Shown here: positions 24,570-34,820 of the stretch, one piece after another
Position numbering within the stretch: the first letter of the stretch is position 1
Layout of the letters: each line of letters begins with the position of its first letter
Assembly: GCF_000219625.1 (NCBI RefSeq)
Contig: NC_018217.1
Span: 3,224,001 to 3,288,000, forward strand
Length of the DNA stretch: 64,000 nt
From: Zymoseptoria tritici IPO323
Taxonomy: Eukaryota > Ascomycota > Dothideomycetes > Mycosphaerellales > Mycosphaerellaceae
Direction: 5' to 3'
Position numbers and translations under genes: made by a program
The notes under the pieces: model-generated
What the model saw: the letters and a program-made list of their open reading frames with translations, nothing else
Told to the model about the DNA's origin: nothing
The model's database searches: none

Positions 24570-27500
24570 GTGCGAGTCGAGTTTGAACTTGGCAGTGCTA
24601 CGGCTAAGCACATCCTGCCCTCTGGATTTTATGTACGTAATAGGTTCGTAGAAGAGATAGAAGACGATAACCCTACTTTCCTCGGTCCTATAATTAAGGA
24701 GCTATATGTTACAATGCCCCCGAGACTAATGCAGGACCTATACGAAGACCCTAAGGACGCGAGGTTGTCCTTTAACGACCGAGACTATGTTATTATACCC
24801 TTACCCGTTGTGGAATGCATTGTCGGTCCGAAACAACATAGGGAGCGTCGTACTATAATTAACGAGGGATCTAAAGGGAATATTATAAGCTAGTCTGCGG
24901 TAAAGCGAGCGGGTGTTAGCATACGCACCTGCCGGCCAATATAGATAAATATGGTTAGTAGCTGTACGGATTTCCTAGGTATTGCAGAGCGGGTACCGAT
25001 CGAGGTTATAGGAGTCCTTACCTACTTGTCGTTTCTTGTTATATAGACTGCACCTTTCCTTCTCGGCCGACTATAGACTAGATAGGTGCGGCTCAGATCT
25101 GTAAACTGCGACGACGGGTCCCTCGAGTGCACAATCGCGACACCGGATAGAACAACAATTACCTTTACTAGAGTTAAGGGATACAGAGACAGGTACGGTC
25201 CGACCGAGGCATTCTACACGACCAAGCCCGAGGAGTCGGGAAACGAGTAGGCTGCCGACACCCCGGTAACGCGGTAGCATTATTTAACTATCCGGAGGAT
25301 TACTTGTAGTCGTCTAGAACGAGACTGCTAGTCGAAGTCGACCCGAAACCTTTCCCAGACCCCGGGTCTAGCAAACATTTCCTTAGTACCTAGGATAAAG
25401 TAAGGGCTTAGGACGAGTTCCGGACCATTACCTTAACAAAATACACTATTAATCCCTCGGATACAGTCTAGGAAACCACCTTATAAGCTCGAGTAGCGTC
25501 GCTAATTATTAAGTAGGCGGATATTCTCTAGTTAGATTACCTCTAGCGAAAAACGGAATAGGAGGCAGGATCTGCTCCGAATGCATACACTATGTACAAA
25601 CGCAAGGCGGACAAGATTAGACCCGTTAATAGTAGTATTTACGACACTAGCAGCAAGCCCCCTAGTAGTACTTTCAACTAGCGGCAGAGATGTCTTAAAA
25701 ATAAGGCCAAACTCACGCTAAGCACGCACCCCTAGGATAACAAGTACCTTATCCCTAAGTTTTCCGACATCGAGAAGGGTTCGAGACTTACCCCTAAACG
25801 CATAAACAGCTTTAAGACTACGATCGAACTAAAGCCGAAAGAGCTCGAGCTTTTCTATGCCTGTCTCTTCCGACGAGAGAAGTCTCTTACTTAGGATTTC
25901 TTATATATTAGTCGCCTTAACGAGGATGTTTCCCTACTAGTGGAGATCCGCACGATTCCGCATAAGGCCTAGTAGTGCAAGAACTTCCCTATCCCCGCAG
26001 CCCTCGAGAAGGTAGTAATACAGATAGTTAGTAAGTAAGCCTGCAATAGAGTAATCGAGCTATCCTATAGTGTATACCGGAACCCCTAGTTCATTATGCA
26101 AAAGAAGCTAGACAACCTAAAGCTACTAAAAGCTAAGGACCCTATGCCGGAAGGGGAGCGTATCTAGGAAAAGAAGGAGGAGAAGAAGTACCGACTTATT
26201 AACTTAGCTACAGAAGTAAACCGTGTCACGCTAAGGGATGCTAACATGCTACCGGACGCAGACTCCTTTTCTGTAGACTTCGCAGGGTGTACTACTACCT
26301 TGCTTATAGACCTCTTCTCTAGATACGACCAAATACCCCTAGCCGAGCACTGTCGGGACCTTACCTCCTTCTACACACCGCTTAGGCTGTTTAGGCACAT
26401 AGGGATTCCTATAGGCGGAACGAATTCGGTCGCTTAGTTCTAAAGGATTATAACTACTATCCTTTAGGAGCACATAAATCACCGAGCTCGCCCCTTTCTG
26501 GACGACATTAGAGTTAAAGGTCTACGCACTATGTACGATGACGAGGAAACCGAGCCCGGCATCCGACGTTAGGTTGCGGAACATGTTACGAACCTTGACG
26601 TAGTCCTTGCCGACATTAAGAGAGCTGGACTTACTATATCAGCTCTTAAGTCGCGATAGTTCTCGATAGGGGTACTAATTGTCGGGTATGTTTGTAATGT
26701 GCATAGCCGTTACCCTAATAAAGCACAAGTCGTTAAGATTACTAAGTAGCCTGCTCTAGATAACCCTAAGGAGGTTCGAGTATTCCTAGGTGTGGTCGTG
26801 TACTTCCGGATCTAGATTAAGAAGTATGCATAGGTGTTAGCTCCGCTGTACAATCTACTAAAGCCTAATGTGTGCTAGTGTTAGACCGCCGAGCATAACG
26901 CATAAATAGAGAAATTGAAGAAGGCTCTCGTTACTATACCGGCTCTTAAGACTATAGACTACGTTTCGGGAGGACAGATCATCCTTGCTATTAATACATC
27001 CGGGGATAGGTTCGGAGTAGTCCTTATATAACGAGATGTCGATAACTACAAGACAAGACACCTATCTCGGTATAAAAGCGGCATCTAGAAGCCAAACGAG
27101 CGAAAGTTCGATGCTAGGAAACTTAAGTGTCTTAGTGTTTTAAAGGCATTAAAAAAGCTAAAGCACTATCTCTATAGTGTTTACTTCCTGCTTAAGCTAG
27201 ATACGAATACTCTGGTCTATTAGTTAAACCGACTACCGACCGACTTGCCTAACGCAGTAATGACAAGGTAGCTTTTATAGATACGACTGTTTGATTTTAA
27301 TATAAAGTATGTTCCCGGCCGACTGCACACTACTGTAGATGCGCTGTCTCGATAACCGCGTACTTAGTCCGATAATATTAACGAGGAGCATAAGCAGGAC
27401 TACGAAGAAATAATTAACAGCACGCTATATGCAGTATACGCGAATCGTGTTAAGGCCGAAGAGATTACCCCTGCTCTAGAAGAGGAGCTTGTTCGGAGTA

Positions 27501-28990
27501 GTATTAACTGCTTCCTCTCGGACTTCTACCGCGATGTAGCATACTACCTCCTAACCCTTCGACGACCGGTAGGAGTAAACAGGAACAGCTAGTATGCCTT
27601 TAAGAAACGGGCATCTCGCTACCTAGTTAGGGAACGCTGCCTATAGTATTAGAAAAGAATTAACAAGCCGCTATGCAGAGTTATAGACAAGGAGTCTAAG
27701 CAGAAGTCGATTATCTGTACCCTCTATAGGGACCCTACCTCCGGCTATAGAGGGCGTAAAGGGACCTATATAAAGATCGCTTGTCGGTATTACTAGTAGG
27801 GCCTGTATAAGCAGGTCCGAGATTTCGTCGGAAAGTGCCCTAAGTATCTTCTTCGATCGTCCAGACTAGCAAGTATGTCGGAACTGCACCTAAGATATAA
27901 CAGCTATGTTAGCGAGTCGTAGTATATAGACGTTGTTTATATCGATAGCTCCGGAAGTATTATTATAGCTAGGGAGTCTCTCTCTAGATAGCCGGAAGGA
28001 AGGATCGTAAATAAGGGGCAGAATTAAGGTATAAGCTTAAGGCAGGTCGCGAAGTTTCTTTTTAAAGACGTCTTTTTACGTACTAGAGCCTGTAACCGGA
28101 TCTTCTTTAATAGAGGGCCTAAGAACTATAGCGATGTGCCTTAGCTGCTAGCTTAAATAGATACAAACCTTAGTCGTGTGTCCGCCTACTACCCTAAAGC
28201 GAACAGTCTAGTCGAGCGTAGACATCCTAACATCCTGGACGTCCTCTTAAAGTGCACGTAGGGCAAGCTAAAGGGCTGGAGATCCTTTTTCTACGTAGTA
28301 CTATAGGCAGACCGTACTACTGTTCGCAGGTCTACGGGATGTACGCCGGCAAGTCTTTTCTATGTATTTAATGTCGTCCTACCTATTAAGCTGCGGTACG
28401 ACACTTGGAAAACGATTAACTAGAAGATAGTGCGTACGACCGAGGACTTGCTAGCCGCTCGAGTAAGGTAGATCTTCTGCTCTAAGAAGGATGTTAGAGA
28501 AGTTACCGCCCTGTAGCGTAGGCTACGAGATGCCTAGAAGGAGTACTAGGATATAAACTATAATGTCGACAATAAGCCGCTTAAGAAGGGGCAGCTCGTG
28601 CTGTTAAAAAGAGGCGAGCGAAAGTCTACCTACGAGAAGCTGTCCTTTCGATAAAAGGGGCCCTACCGAGTAATAAGTATAAGCCTAGATACCGGTACCT
28701 ACAAGATTGTAGAACTAGACGAGGCAGAGCTCTAAGGCATATAGTCTAGGGACATACTTCGGGTAGTCCCTGCAGACTACCTCGAGCATGTTAATAAGCT
28801 CGAAGAGCTAACACGCGGCGACTTAAACCCTAAATAGTTTGCAAGTGTTAAGAGTAAGGATAAAGAGCCGGTATTACCTTAGGGCGACGACCCTGCTGCT
28901 AAACAGTATAGAGAACCTGCTCCCGGACCTCCGAACATTATATAGGGGGTAAGGGAATCCTTGCTATCCCCGGAAGAACGATTATAGTAC
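24570..28990 (+). pseudogene. Gypsy-B pol: protease, reverse transcriptase, RNase H, integrase (RIP-inactivated)
   Basis: The protease is near 24720-25080: E-G-S-K-G-N-I-I-S replaces the D-S-G-S-E-x-N-x-M active-site region, and L-L-G-R-L lies near its end. The reverse transcriptase is at about 26080-26900, with N-P-W-F-I-M-x-K, K-Y-R-L-I-N, G-G-T-N-S-V-A, and F-L-D-D retained near 26500. RNase H ends near 27350 with V-P-G-R-L-H-T-T-V-D-A-L-S-R. The integrase finger is near 27770-27850 (C-P-K-Y instead of C-P-x-C) and the core runs to about 28640. The C-terminal tail ends K-L-S-F-R-x-K-G-P-Y-R-V, the same motif that Gypsy-B interrupted in Gypsy-A. Confidence 0.8.
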
Positions 28991-29026
28991 CTAAGAATCT
29001 AAGTGCGGCTATAATTCGTATTAAAA

Positions 29027-29055
29027 TGTTTCCTAGACTAAGGGTCTGGCAAACA
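29027..29055. repeat. Palindrome family member 3
   Basis: TGTTTCCTAGAC, 5-base loop, GTCTGGCAAACA. It lies just after the end of pol. Confidence 0.7.
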
Positions 29056-29085
29056 TAGCGACGGATGCTCTCGGCTTACTATAGT

Positions 29086-29114
29086 TGTTTCCTAGACCGG
29101 TAGTCTAGCAAAGG
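29086..29114. repeat. Palindrome family member 4
   Basis: TGTTTCCTAGAC with a right arm GTCTAGCAAAG, 5-base loop, 31 bp after member 3. Confidence 0.65.
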
Positions 29115-29411
29115 CTCTGCTCGCTCTCTTAGGTAAACATTATTATTACCTAAAGAGATATACACATTTCTTTGTGTTAAAGTAAGCTCTTTTACTTATA
29201 ATAAGACCCCTAGTACGACCTTATCTCCGTCCTCGCCGCTATCTATCTAATAGACCGACACCGCCAAACTCTTCCGCACTATAATTACTAGCGCATTTAT
29301 AAAGAACAATTACGAGCAAATTCACGCATACAATTACGAGCGAGCAGCTGTTATTGTTACCTCCTGCCGGCGGACATCTTTTAAAGGCTAGCGCTGCCGG
29401 ATAGGCCTAGT

Positions 29412-29450
29412 TGTTTGCTAGATTATTTAGGGAAAGGGGTCTAGTAAACA
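29412..29450. repeat. Palindrome family member 5
   Basis: TGTTTGCTAGAT and GTCTAGTAAACA around a 15-base loop. Confidence 0.6.
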
Positions 29451-30267
29451 TTTGCGAAGGATAGGACATTACCTAGGTGTCTCTGCTAGCTACGACTAAT
29501 CTACTATTGTTTAGAGCGTACTAAACACACGTTCTCTACCCTAAAGGGGAGGGAGTTACAATTTACGAAGCTTAGTCACCCTTTCGGATATTTAGGGGCT
29601 AGGCTGCCTTTTTCTAGACAATTATGCATATTCTACTACAATTACGAGACTGCTAATGCGAAACATTTACTAATATAACAATTACCGACACAACAATTAC
29701 AGGCCTTTCTTAACAATTACGAGCTCTTCTAACAATTACGAGCACAAGTACGCACACAATTTACGAACTAACAATTACTAACATAACAATTACCGACATA
29801 ATAATTACAGGCCTTTCCTAATAATTACGAGCTCTTCTAACAATTACGAGCACGAGCACGCACACAATTTACGAATAAGCAAGGGACCCGCTTTCTGCCT
29901 ACTTACCCTACTTAAAAGCCTTAATCTTCTCTACACCTCCGACTTCCCTATAATATCTACTACATCTTCTTTCTTTCCTATCTCCTTGCACCCCCCCTAA
30001 CGACTCCTTTTCCTCCTGGACGAACCTTATCTGCGTCCTCGCAGACCTTCGACCTGATTAAACACTATCTACGAGCCCCCCCTCGACATACTTACTAACT
30101 AAGCGCATTAGCGCATACAACACACATACTAACCGAGCGCATTAGCGTATATAATACATATACTAACCGAGCGTATTAGCGCAAAAACAGCTTCGAAACG
30201 ATACGAGCGTACCGAGCGCACATAACACACCTTAACAACGAGCGTAACTGCGCATACTACTACCGAC

Positions 30268-33045
30268 ATAGATAACATCCTAGCTCGCCTCCGGAGCGCA
30301 CCCTTAACAAACAATAAAGAAATGCGTGTAGCCTTCTCGACTACGTAGAACACTAGAGAGCTAGGAAAACTCGAGAGTCTCCTTAAGAGTATGCTAGATG
30401 CGGACCGCGAGCGAGTAGTATTAGACATCGTTAATACCTTAGAATTAGGATTGGAAAAAGCAGCAGAATTTGTAGCAGGCATATAGGATTTCGTGCAGAT
30501 AAACCGGGTCCCTATTACCTTAGGAACCGGGAGGATTACTAGACAGGATAGTATTACAGCTGCTTATCCGAGGCTGGTAGCGGTAGCTACGGATAGTAGG
30601 AGGACCCGCAACCGCAAGAAGGGCATTTACGACGCCCTTACAAAAGAATAGGGATAGGACGTAATAGATGCAAACCCGGAACTAAGGCAATACGTGTACA
30701 AATCCGAGAACATAGCAAAAGAGATTCGAAAGCTGTCTTCGAAGTACAAGACGTAGTCCGATAAGGGTACGACAGTAGCTATGCTTGTTTTACGAGAATA
30801 CATTCGTCGGTACAGTTAGGGCGCTAGACAGGGACATGTAGATCCGAGAGGGACTAAGTACACTACTAAGGACTTCTTTATAGTCGCTAAACTAGGAGGA
30901 ATCGATCGCCCTACGCAGGAGCAGATTAACATCGTGCGCAACACGTATAACCGGCATATAGATAGTCGTAGGTAGATAGTGCCCTATAAGCCTAAGGGAA
31001 AGGAGAAGGAAATTGCGTCTAGATCTAACACTTAGAAGCAGATCGAAGCACCTCCCGCTATAAGTACGCGGTCTAAAACTAAGGAAAAGCCAGCTAATCT
31101 CGGTAGTCTTCCTATCTGCGGTACTCCTTCCGAGAGTAGCTCCGGCCGCCCCTAAATACTATACTCCGGCAGATCTATTTCTAGCCCTAGTCTCGGAGGG
31201 AGTATCTACGCGTCTCCTGTTGTTCGCACTACAGGAAGGGCTCGTTCGGTAAGTTAGGCAGTAACTAAAACACAGATCGCTCTCGGCATGCCTATTACGG
31301 AACCTACGAACACGACCTGTAATTACAAGAACGCCTTACCTTAAATTATCGCCACGATTAATAGCCTAAGGAGGCTTCCGCTTTCGTAACGCCTTGCTAC
31401 CCTGAACTAGCTATTTCGATGCCTGTAGCTGCTGTATCCGGACAGTACAAAGCTAAAGGATAAGTGCATGTTCCTATGCTACAACTATGCGAGGGACCTG
31501 CTTCGGTACTTCGGAATTAAGGTAAAGACTGGGAATATAATAGCAAAGAACAACATGCTCTTTAAACTTACTACCCTTAAGTACGATACGTATAAGCTCA
31601 GCTAGCTAAAGACAGGTTCCGAGACGTATAAGATGTAGTTTAAGGATGCTCGTCCGTCTCGACTATCGGACTTCCTTAGGCCGTACCGCTTCGACAATGA
31701 CGTTCTACGCAGAGAACTCGGCCAGCTTAACTTTAACGGCTTCTTTAATAAGGCTCGCTAAGCGATGTACTTAACGGCCGGTTAGGAGAACGAGTTTAAG
31801 AGAAATGGCACGCTTAACATTCCCCTCTTCGCGTAGATCGGACAGGATAAGGCCCTTTGCAAGATTATTAATAAGGAAATAGATATGTACTTGTGGCATT
31901 AGCGCGAAATCAATAGCTAGCCTAACTACGGATGGCTTCGCACGATATGCTACTCTTAGATCTAGCAGCTTATCCGCCAGGACATCTTATACTAGCTGCT
32001 ATATGTTCTTCTGCGAGGTAACTATAAGCACCGGCTGGTGTCGTACCTATACTACGCTAAAAGCACTAAGAAGGGCGACAACACTACCTTCAAGCACATC
32101 GACCTTACGGTTAGCCGCATAGTCGAGGAGAATCGCGGTATTAACCAGATTTAAGGTACGGTCTCCTTAACAGACGAGGGCAAGAAGGACTGTACAGTAC
32201 TCGTTAAGAGGATGCACGAGAAGGAGATCTTTTAGGAATAGTACTAGTAGATAAGGGCTAACAACTGCGCAGACGGAGCAGTATAGAAGATTGATAATAC
32301 GGTACTGCCGCAACACTTCCTAGATCGCTATAAGCTTAAGTAGGAACACGTTCCTTGCAAGGTATTTAATGTTCGCATTACGGTTCCGCATCTGCTATAT
32401 AGTGTCGATACTAAGGCAGAGACCGAATGTCGAACGATTCTTCCCTAGTTCGTAGCTGTATATGTAGATAGTTCTCTCGAATGTGCCGAAGCTAGTGACT
32501 AGGAGATGCTGCGCAAAGCTCACATAGACCTAACCGCCCCCGACAAGACACCCTCCGGGCTTATTAACAAGTACGGTAAGATTCCTTACGCCTTCCCTGC
32601 GGCTGTGTCTTTAATACCTAACAACTATATTGCTGCTGCACTTGTTGCTTATAAGAAGTAGGAGAGCCCTAGAGTCGTCGTCGAACTAGAGAAGCTTATA
32701 CGCCTTAATATTGTCGATCTAAGGGCATAGATTAAGAAGCAGCGGGATGCGACTATAGCTCGAGTAAAGGCAAACTATAAGGACATTAAGTACGCGGAGA
32801 GGAATACGTTCGGTAACCGATCGTACTACAACGCTAAGGACAAGCACCCGACCGACTTCTAGAAGCACTAACCTCCACTAGCTAAAGTCGCTCCTAACAA
32901 TGCAGACGACAGGGAACGTAAGCTGCTTAGGCAGGGAGATACGGACATCGCAGTACCCTAGGAAGTCCCCGACTTACTTATCAGCAAGGATAGCAAGCGC
33001 GTACCTAGACGCGACATGCAGTAGGAGGATAGTACTTAGCGATAG
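30268..33045 (+). pseudogene. Gypsy-B accessory ORF, putative 2OG-Fe(II) dioxygenase-like (RIP-inactivated)
   Basis: A single frame of about 926 codons with no net frameshift, broken only by RIP-type stops. The likely start is the ATA at 30268, probably an old ATG before D-N-I-L-A-R-L; the first surviving Met is at 30322. The N-terminal third is Lys/Arg/Ser-rich (a K-P-K-G-K-E-K-E segment), possibly DNA-binding or nuclear. The core has F-K-H-I-D (His codon 32095, Asp 32101), then Q-x-G-T-V-S-L-T-D, C-T-V-L, R-M-H, and later V-P-H (His 32389) followed 14 residues on by Arg (32431) in C-R-T-I-L-P. The order HxD...H...R is that of the double-stranded beta-helix dioxygenases. The same blocks recur in Gypsy-A at 34821-38003. 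The family assignment is inference, and I know no standard Gypsy gene of this kind. Confidence 0.55.
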
Positions 33046-33053
33046 GTTTACAA

Positions 33054-33092
33054 TGTTTCCCGGACTAAAATCCGCATCGGGTCTAGGAAACA
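33054..33092. repeat. Palindrome family member 6
   Basis: TGTTTCCCGGAC and GTCTAGGAAACA around a 15-base loop. It begins 9 bp after the accessory ORF ends. Confidence 0.65.
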
Positions 33093-33386
33093 TTTAGTGC
33101 GAACAGGACATAAGGAGCGGCTGTTTTCTGTACTAGCGCTTGTTTTAAGGTTCTTTTTTCTTTTTATTAGTTCTTTTGTTTTGTTTCTTTTGTTTTAGAT
33201 GCGATGCATGCGATAGACATACGTAGTAGGTGCAAAACCCGAGGATAGGGACAGTCTACGTTAGCAACAAGTTAAAAAGGACGACGCTAGTACTAGATCT
33301 AGAGGGTTTTTACGCTATAAGCGTACATAATGGTATAGTTTGGGTTCTTGCAGTGTCTAGGTTAGACACTATAGGAGGGGGACGGA
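33093..33386 (+). other. Gypsy-B 3' untranslated region with hairpin and polypurine tract
   Basis: T-rich, non-coding. At 33352-33370 AGTGTCTA and TAGACACT form a perfect 8-bp stem with a 3-base loop. The purine-rich GGAGGGGGACGGA (33374-33386) directly abuts the 3' LTR and is the plus-strand primer tract. Confidence 0.75.
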
Positions 33387-33660
33387 TGTAGTAGGGAATA
33401 TCGCACTGTTACGTGCAGTCTGTATCTAGCTTTAGCTTCGTATGCAGGTCGGAGGATTATTAAGACACCGACCTATAGAGACACTACCCTACGCATACGA
33501 GGCCTAACAGTACAGAGCTCTTAATACTACCTCCTTTGCCCCCCCTACCTTTTACTCTAATTATACAGTTTACCGCCCTTTTTGCCCCCTATGCTACTCC
33601 ATACGTCCGCACTGCTACTATCCGCGGGAGATCGGAACCTTTGGAAGTTCCCCCCTCACA
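33387..33660 (+). repeat. Gypsy-B 3' LTR
   Basis: 274 bp, TGTAGTAGGG...CTCACA; ATAG follows directly. Confidence 0.9.
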
Positions 33661-33985
33661 ATAGAAGGGACTATATCGCATACACTCATACCTAGAAGCC
33701 ACGTCGACGTACAAGATTAAGGAATTTACTAGCGCCGTTCTTGCTACGACCTTTCCGCGCCGAATGCTCCGCCCTATGCCTAAGTAGGATTCTACACGCG
33801 TATTGCCACCGGAAGTCGGATCTACTACACCTCTAGAGGACGAGCTTGAAGAAGGGCATAATCCAAGCGACGAAGACGACAGTCCACCACCGTCCCCGCA
33901 GGTGCGACTGCCTAACCTAGCCTTACTGGACGTGTCGCAGTACGAGCGCTTCGTATAATAGCTTTTAGGGGGGGGGAAGAGCACG
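33661..33985 (+). pseudogene. Gypsy-A integrase tail
   Basis: Resumes the frame cut at 19837: (W)-K-G-L/T-Y-R-I then a basic and acidic C-terminal tail with P-P-E-V-G and a Glu/Asp/Ser-rich stretch. The alignment with 28640-28990 of Gypsy-B supports the join. It ends just before a G9 run (33969-33977). Confidence 0.7.
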
Positions 33986-34820
33986 CGGCGTTATTTGCTC
34001 GACCTCGTTATTCACATCCACACTAAGTGCACTAACATAGATCGCCTAAAGTGGTAAAGTAAGCTCTTTTCGCCTACAACATCGCTGTCCCCGCCGCTAA
34101 TCATCTACTGCCGGCACCGCCAAACAGGAAATAAAGTTTAAGGGGCGCCTGCACTACTACCCTCACCCGACTACAATAAATGCCGGCTTAAACGACATCT
34201 ACAACATTATAGCCTAAGACAGGGCGCACCTCCGCACAAGTAGTCAATCAGCCGATTAGTCGCTATCCTACCGGCCGGTCGATAACGCCAAACATAAGAC
34301 TAAGGTGCAGAAGCCTCCCTAAGGCGCGGTAAGGAAGAGGAGAAAGAATAGTAAGCAGTAAAGCCTTTTAGGGGCTTAGCTACGCTTCCGGAACAATAGA
34401 AGGTTTATGAACATCTGGAACTCACCAACAACTGTCGCTGCGACTAGTATTGTTATATCGCGGCTGCTACCGCCGTCCCCGCCACCCCGTCCCGGTATTA
34501 CCCCGGGCTACCCCTAGGGGTAATCGAGGGAAAACAGCCGCATTAAGGCAGCAACTAGCACTAGCTCGACCGTCTAGAAATAGCGAACTATCAAACTAAC
34601 CACGCTCTTCAATATACACACCAAAGCGCAACTACTCGCACTTAACATCGACACTTATAGCAGGTGCATGTTAACTACTACTTTCCGCCTTAATCGGGAG
34701 TAGCCGGCTAGCCTTATTTTCTCCTACCGGTGGCTCTTATACATTTTCTCGAGTTACTTTTTACGACTACAAACCCCTTATTAACATCCTCGTTTACTAC
34801 CCCCTTTACAACCGGTGTCG
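33986..34820 (+). other. Gypsy-A inter-ORF region
   Basis: No gene recognised. The block at 34064-34125 is shared with Gypsy-B (29178-29269). It has many tracts rich in CAC and CCG and keeps more CA than the flanking ORFs. It probably holds the promoter or leader of the accessory ORF. Confidence 0.55.

Larger units (their letters stand above)
28991..30267 (+). other. Gypsy-B inter-ORF region: palindromes, conserved block, AATTACGAG repeats
   Basis: No gene recognised. It contains three palindrome copies (29027-29055, 29086-29114, 29412-29450). A block at about 29178-29269 matches 34064-34125 of Gypsy-A: AAAGTAAGCTCTTTT, then CCGCCGCTA, then CACCGCCAAAC. From 29300 to 29880 about 15 copies of (A)CAATTAC(GAG) occur, including a direct duplication of about 90 bp near 29690-29870. 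Its place between pol and the extra ORF suggests the promoter or leader of that ORF. The start of the block resembles a splice donor (GTAAGC). Confidence 0.6.
19838..33660 (+). mobile_element. Gypsy-B: 13.8-kb Ty3/Gypsy element with an extra long ORF
   Basis: It is bounded by two 274-bp LTRs and flanked by the 4-bp direct repeat ATAG (19834-19837 and 33661-33664). The order is 5' LTR, a 1.9-kb leader with an internal duplication, gag, pol, about 1.3 kb of non-coding DNA rich in AATTAC motifs, a 926-codon accessory ORF, and a hairpin, purine tract and 3' LTR. It is larger than a typical fungal Gypsy (about 6-8 kb) because of the leader and the extra ORF. RIP stops are present in every ORF but less dense than in Gypsy-A, so CA and TG still occur. 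It belongs to the same lineage as Gypsy-A: same ORF order and related accessory ORF. Confidence 0.85.
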
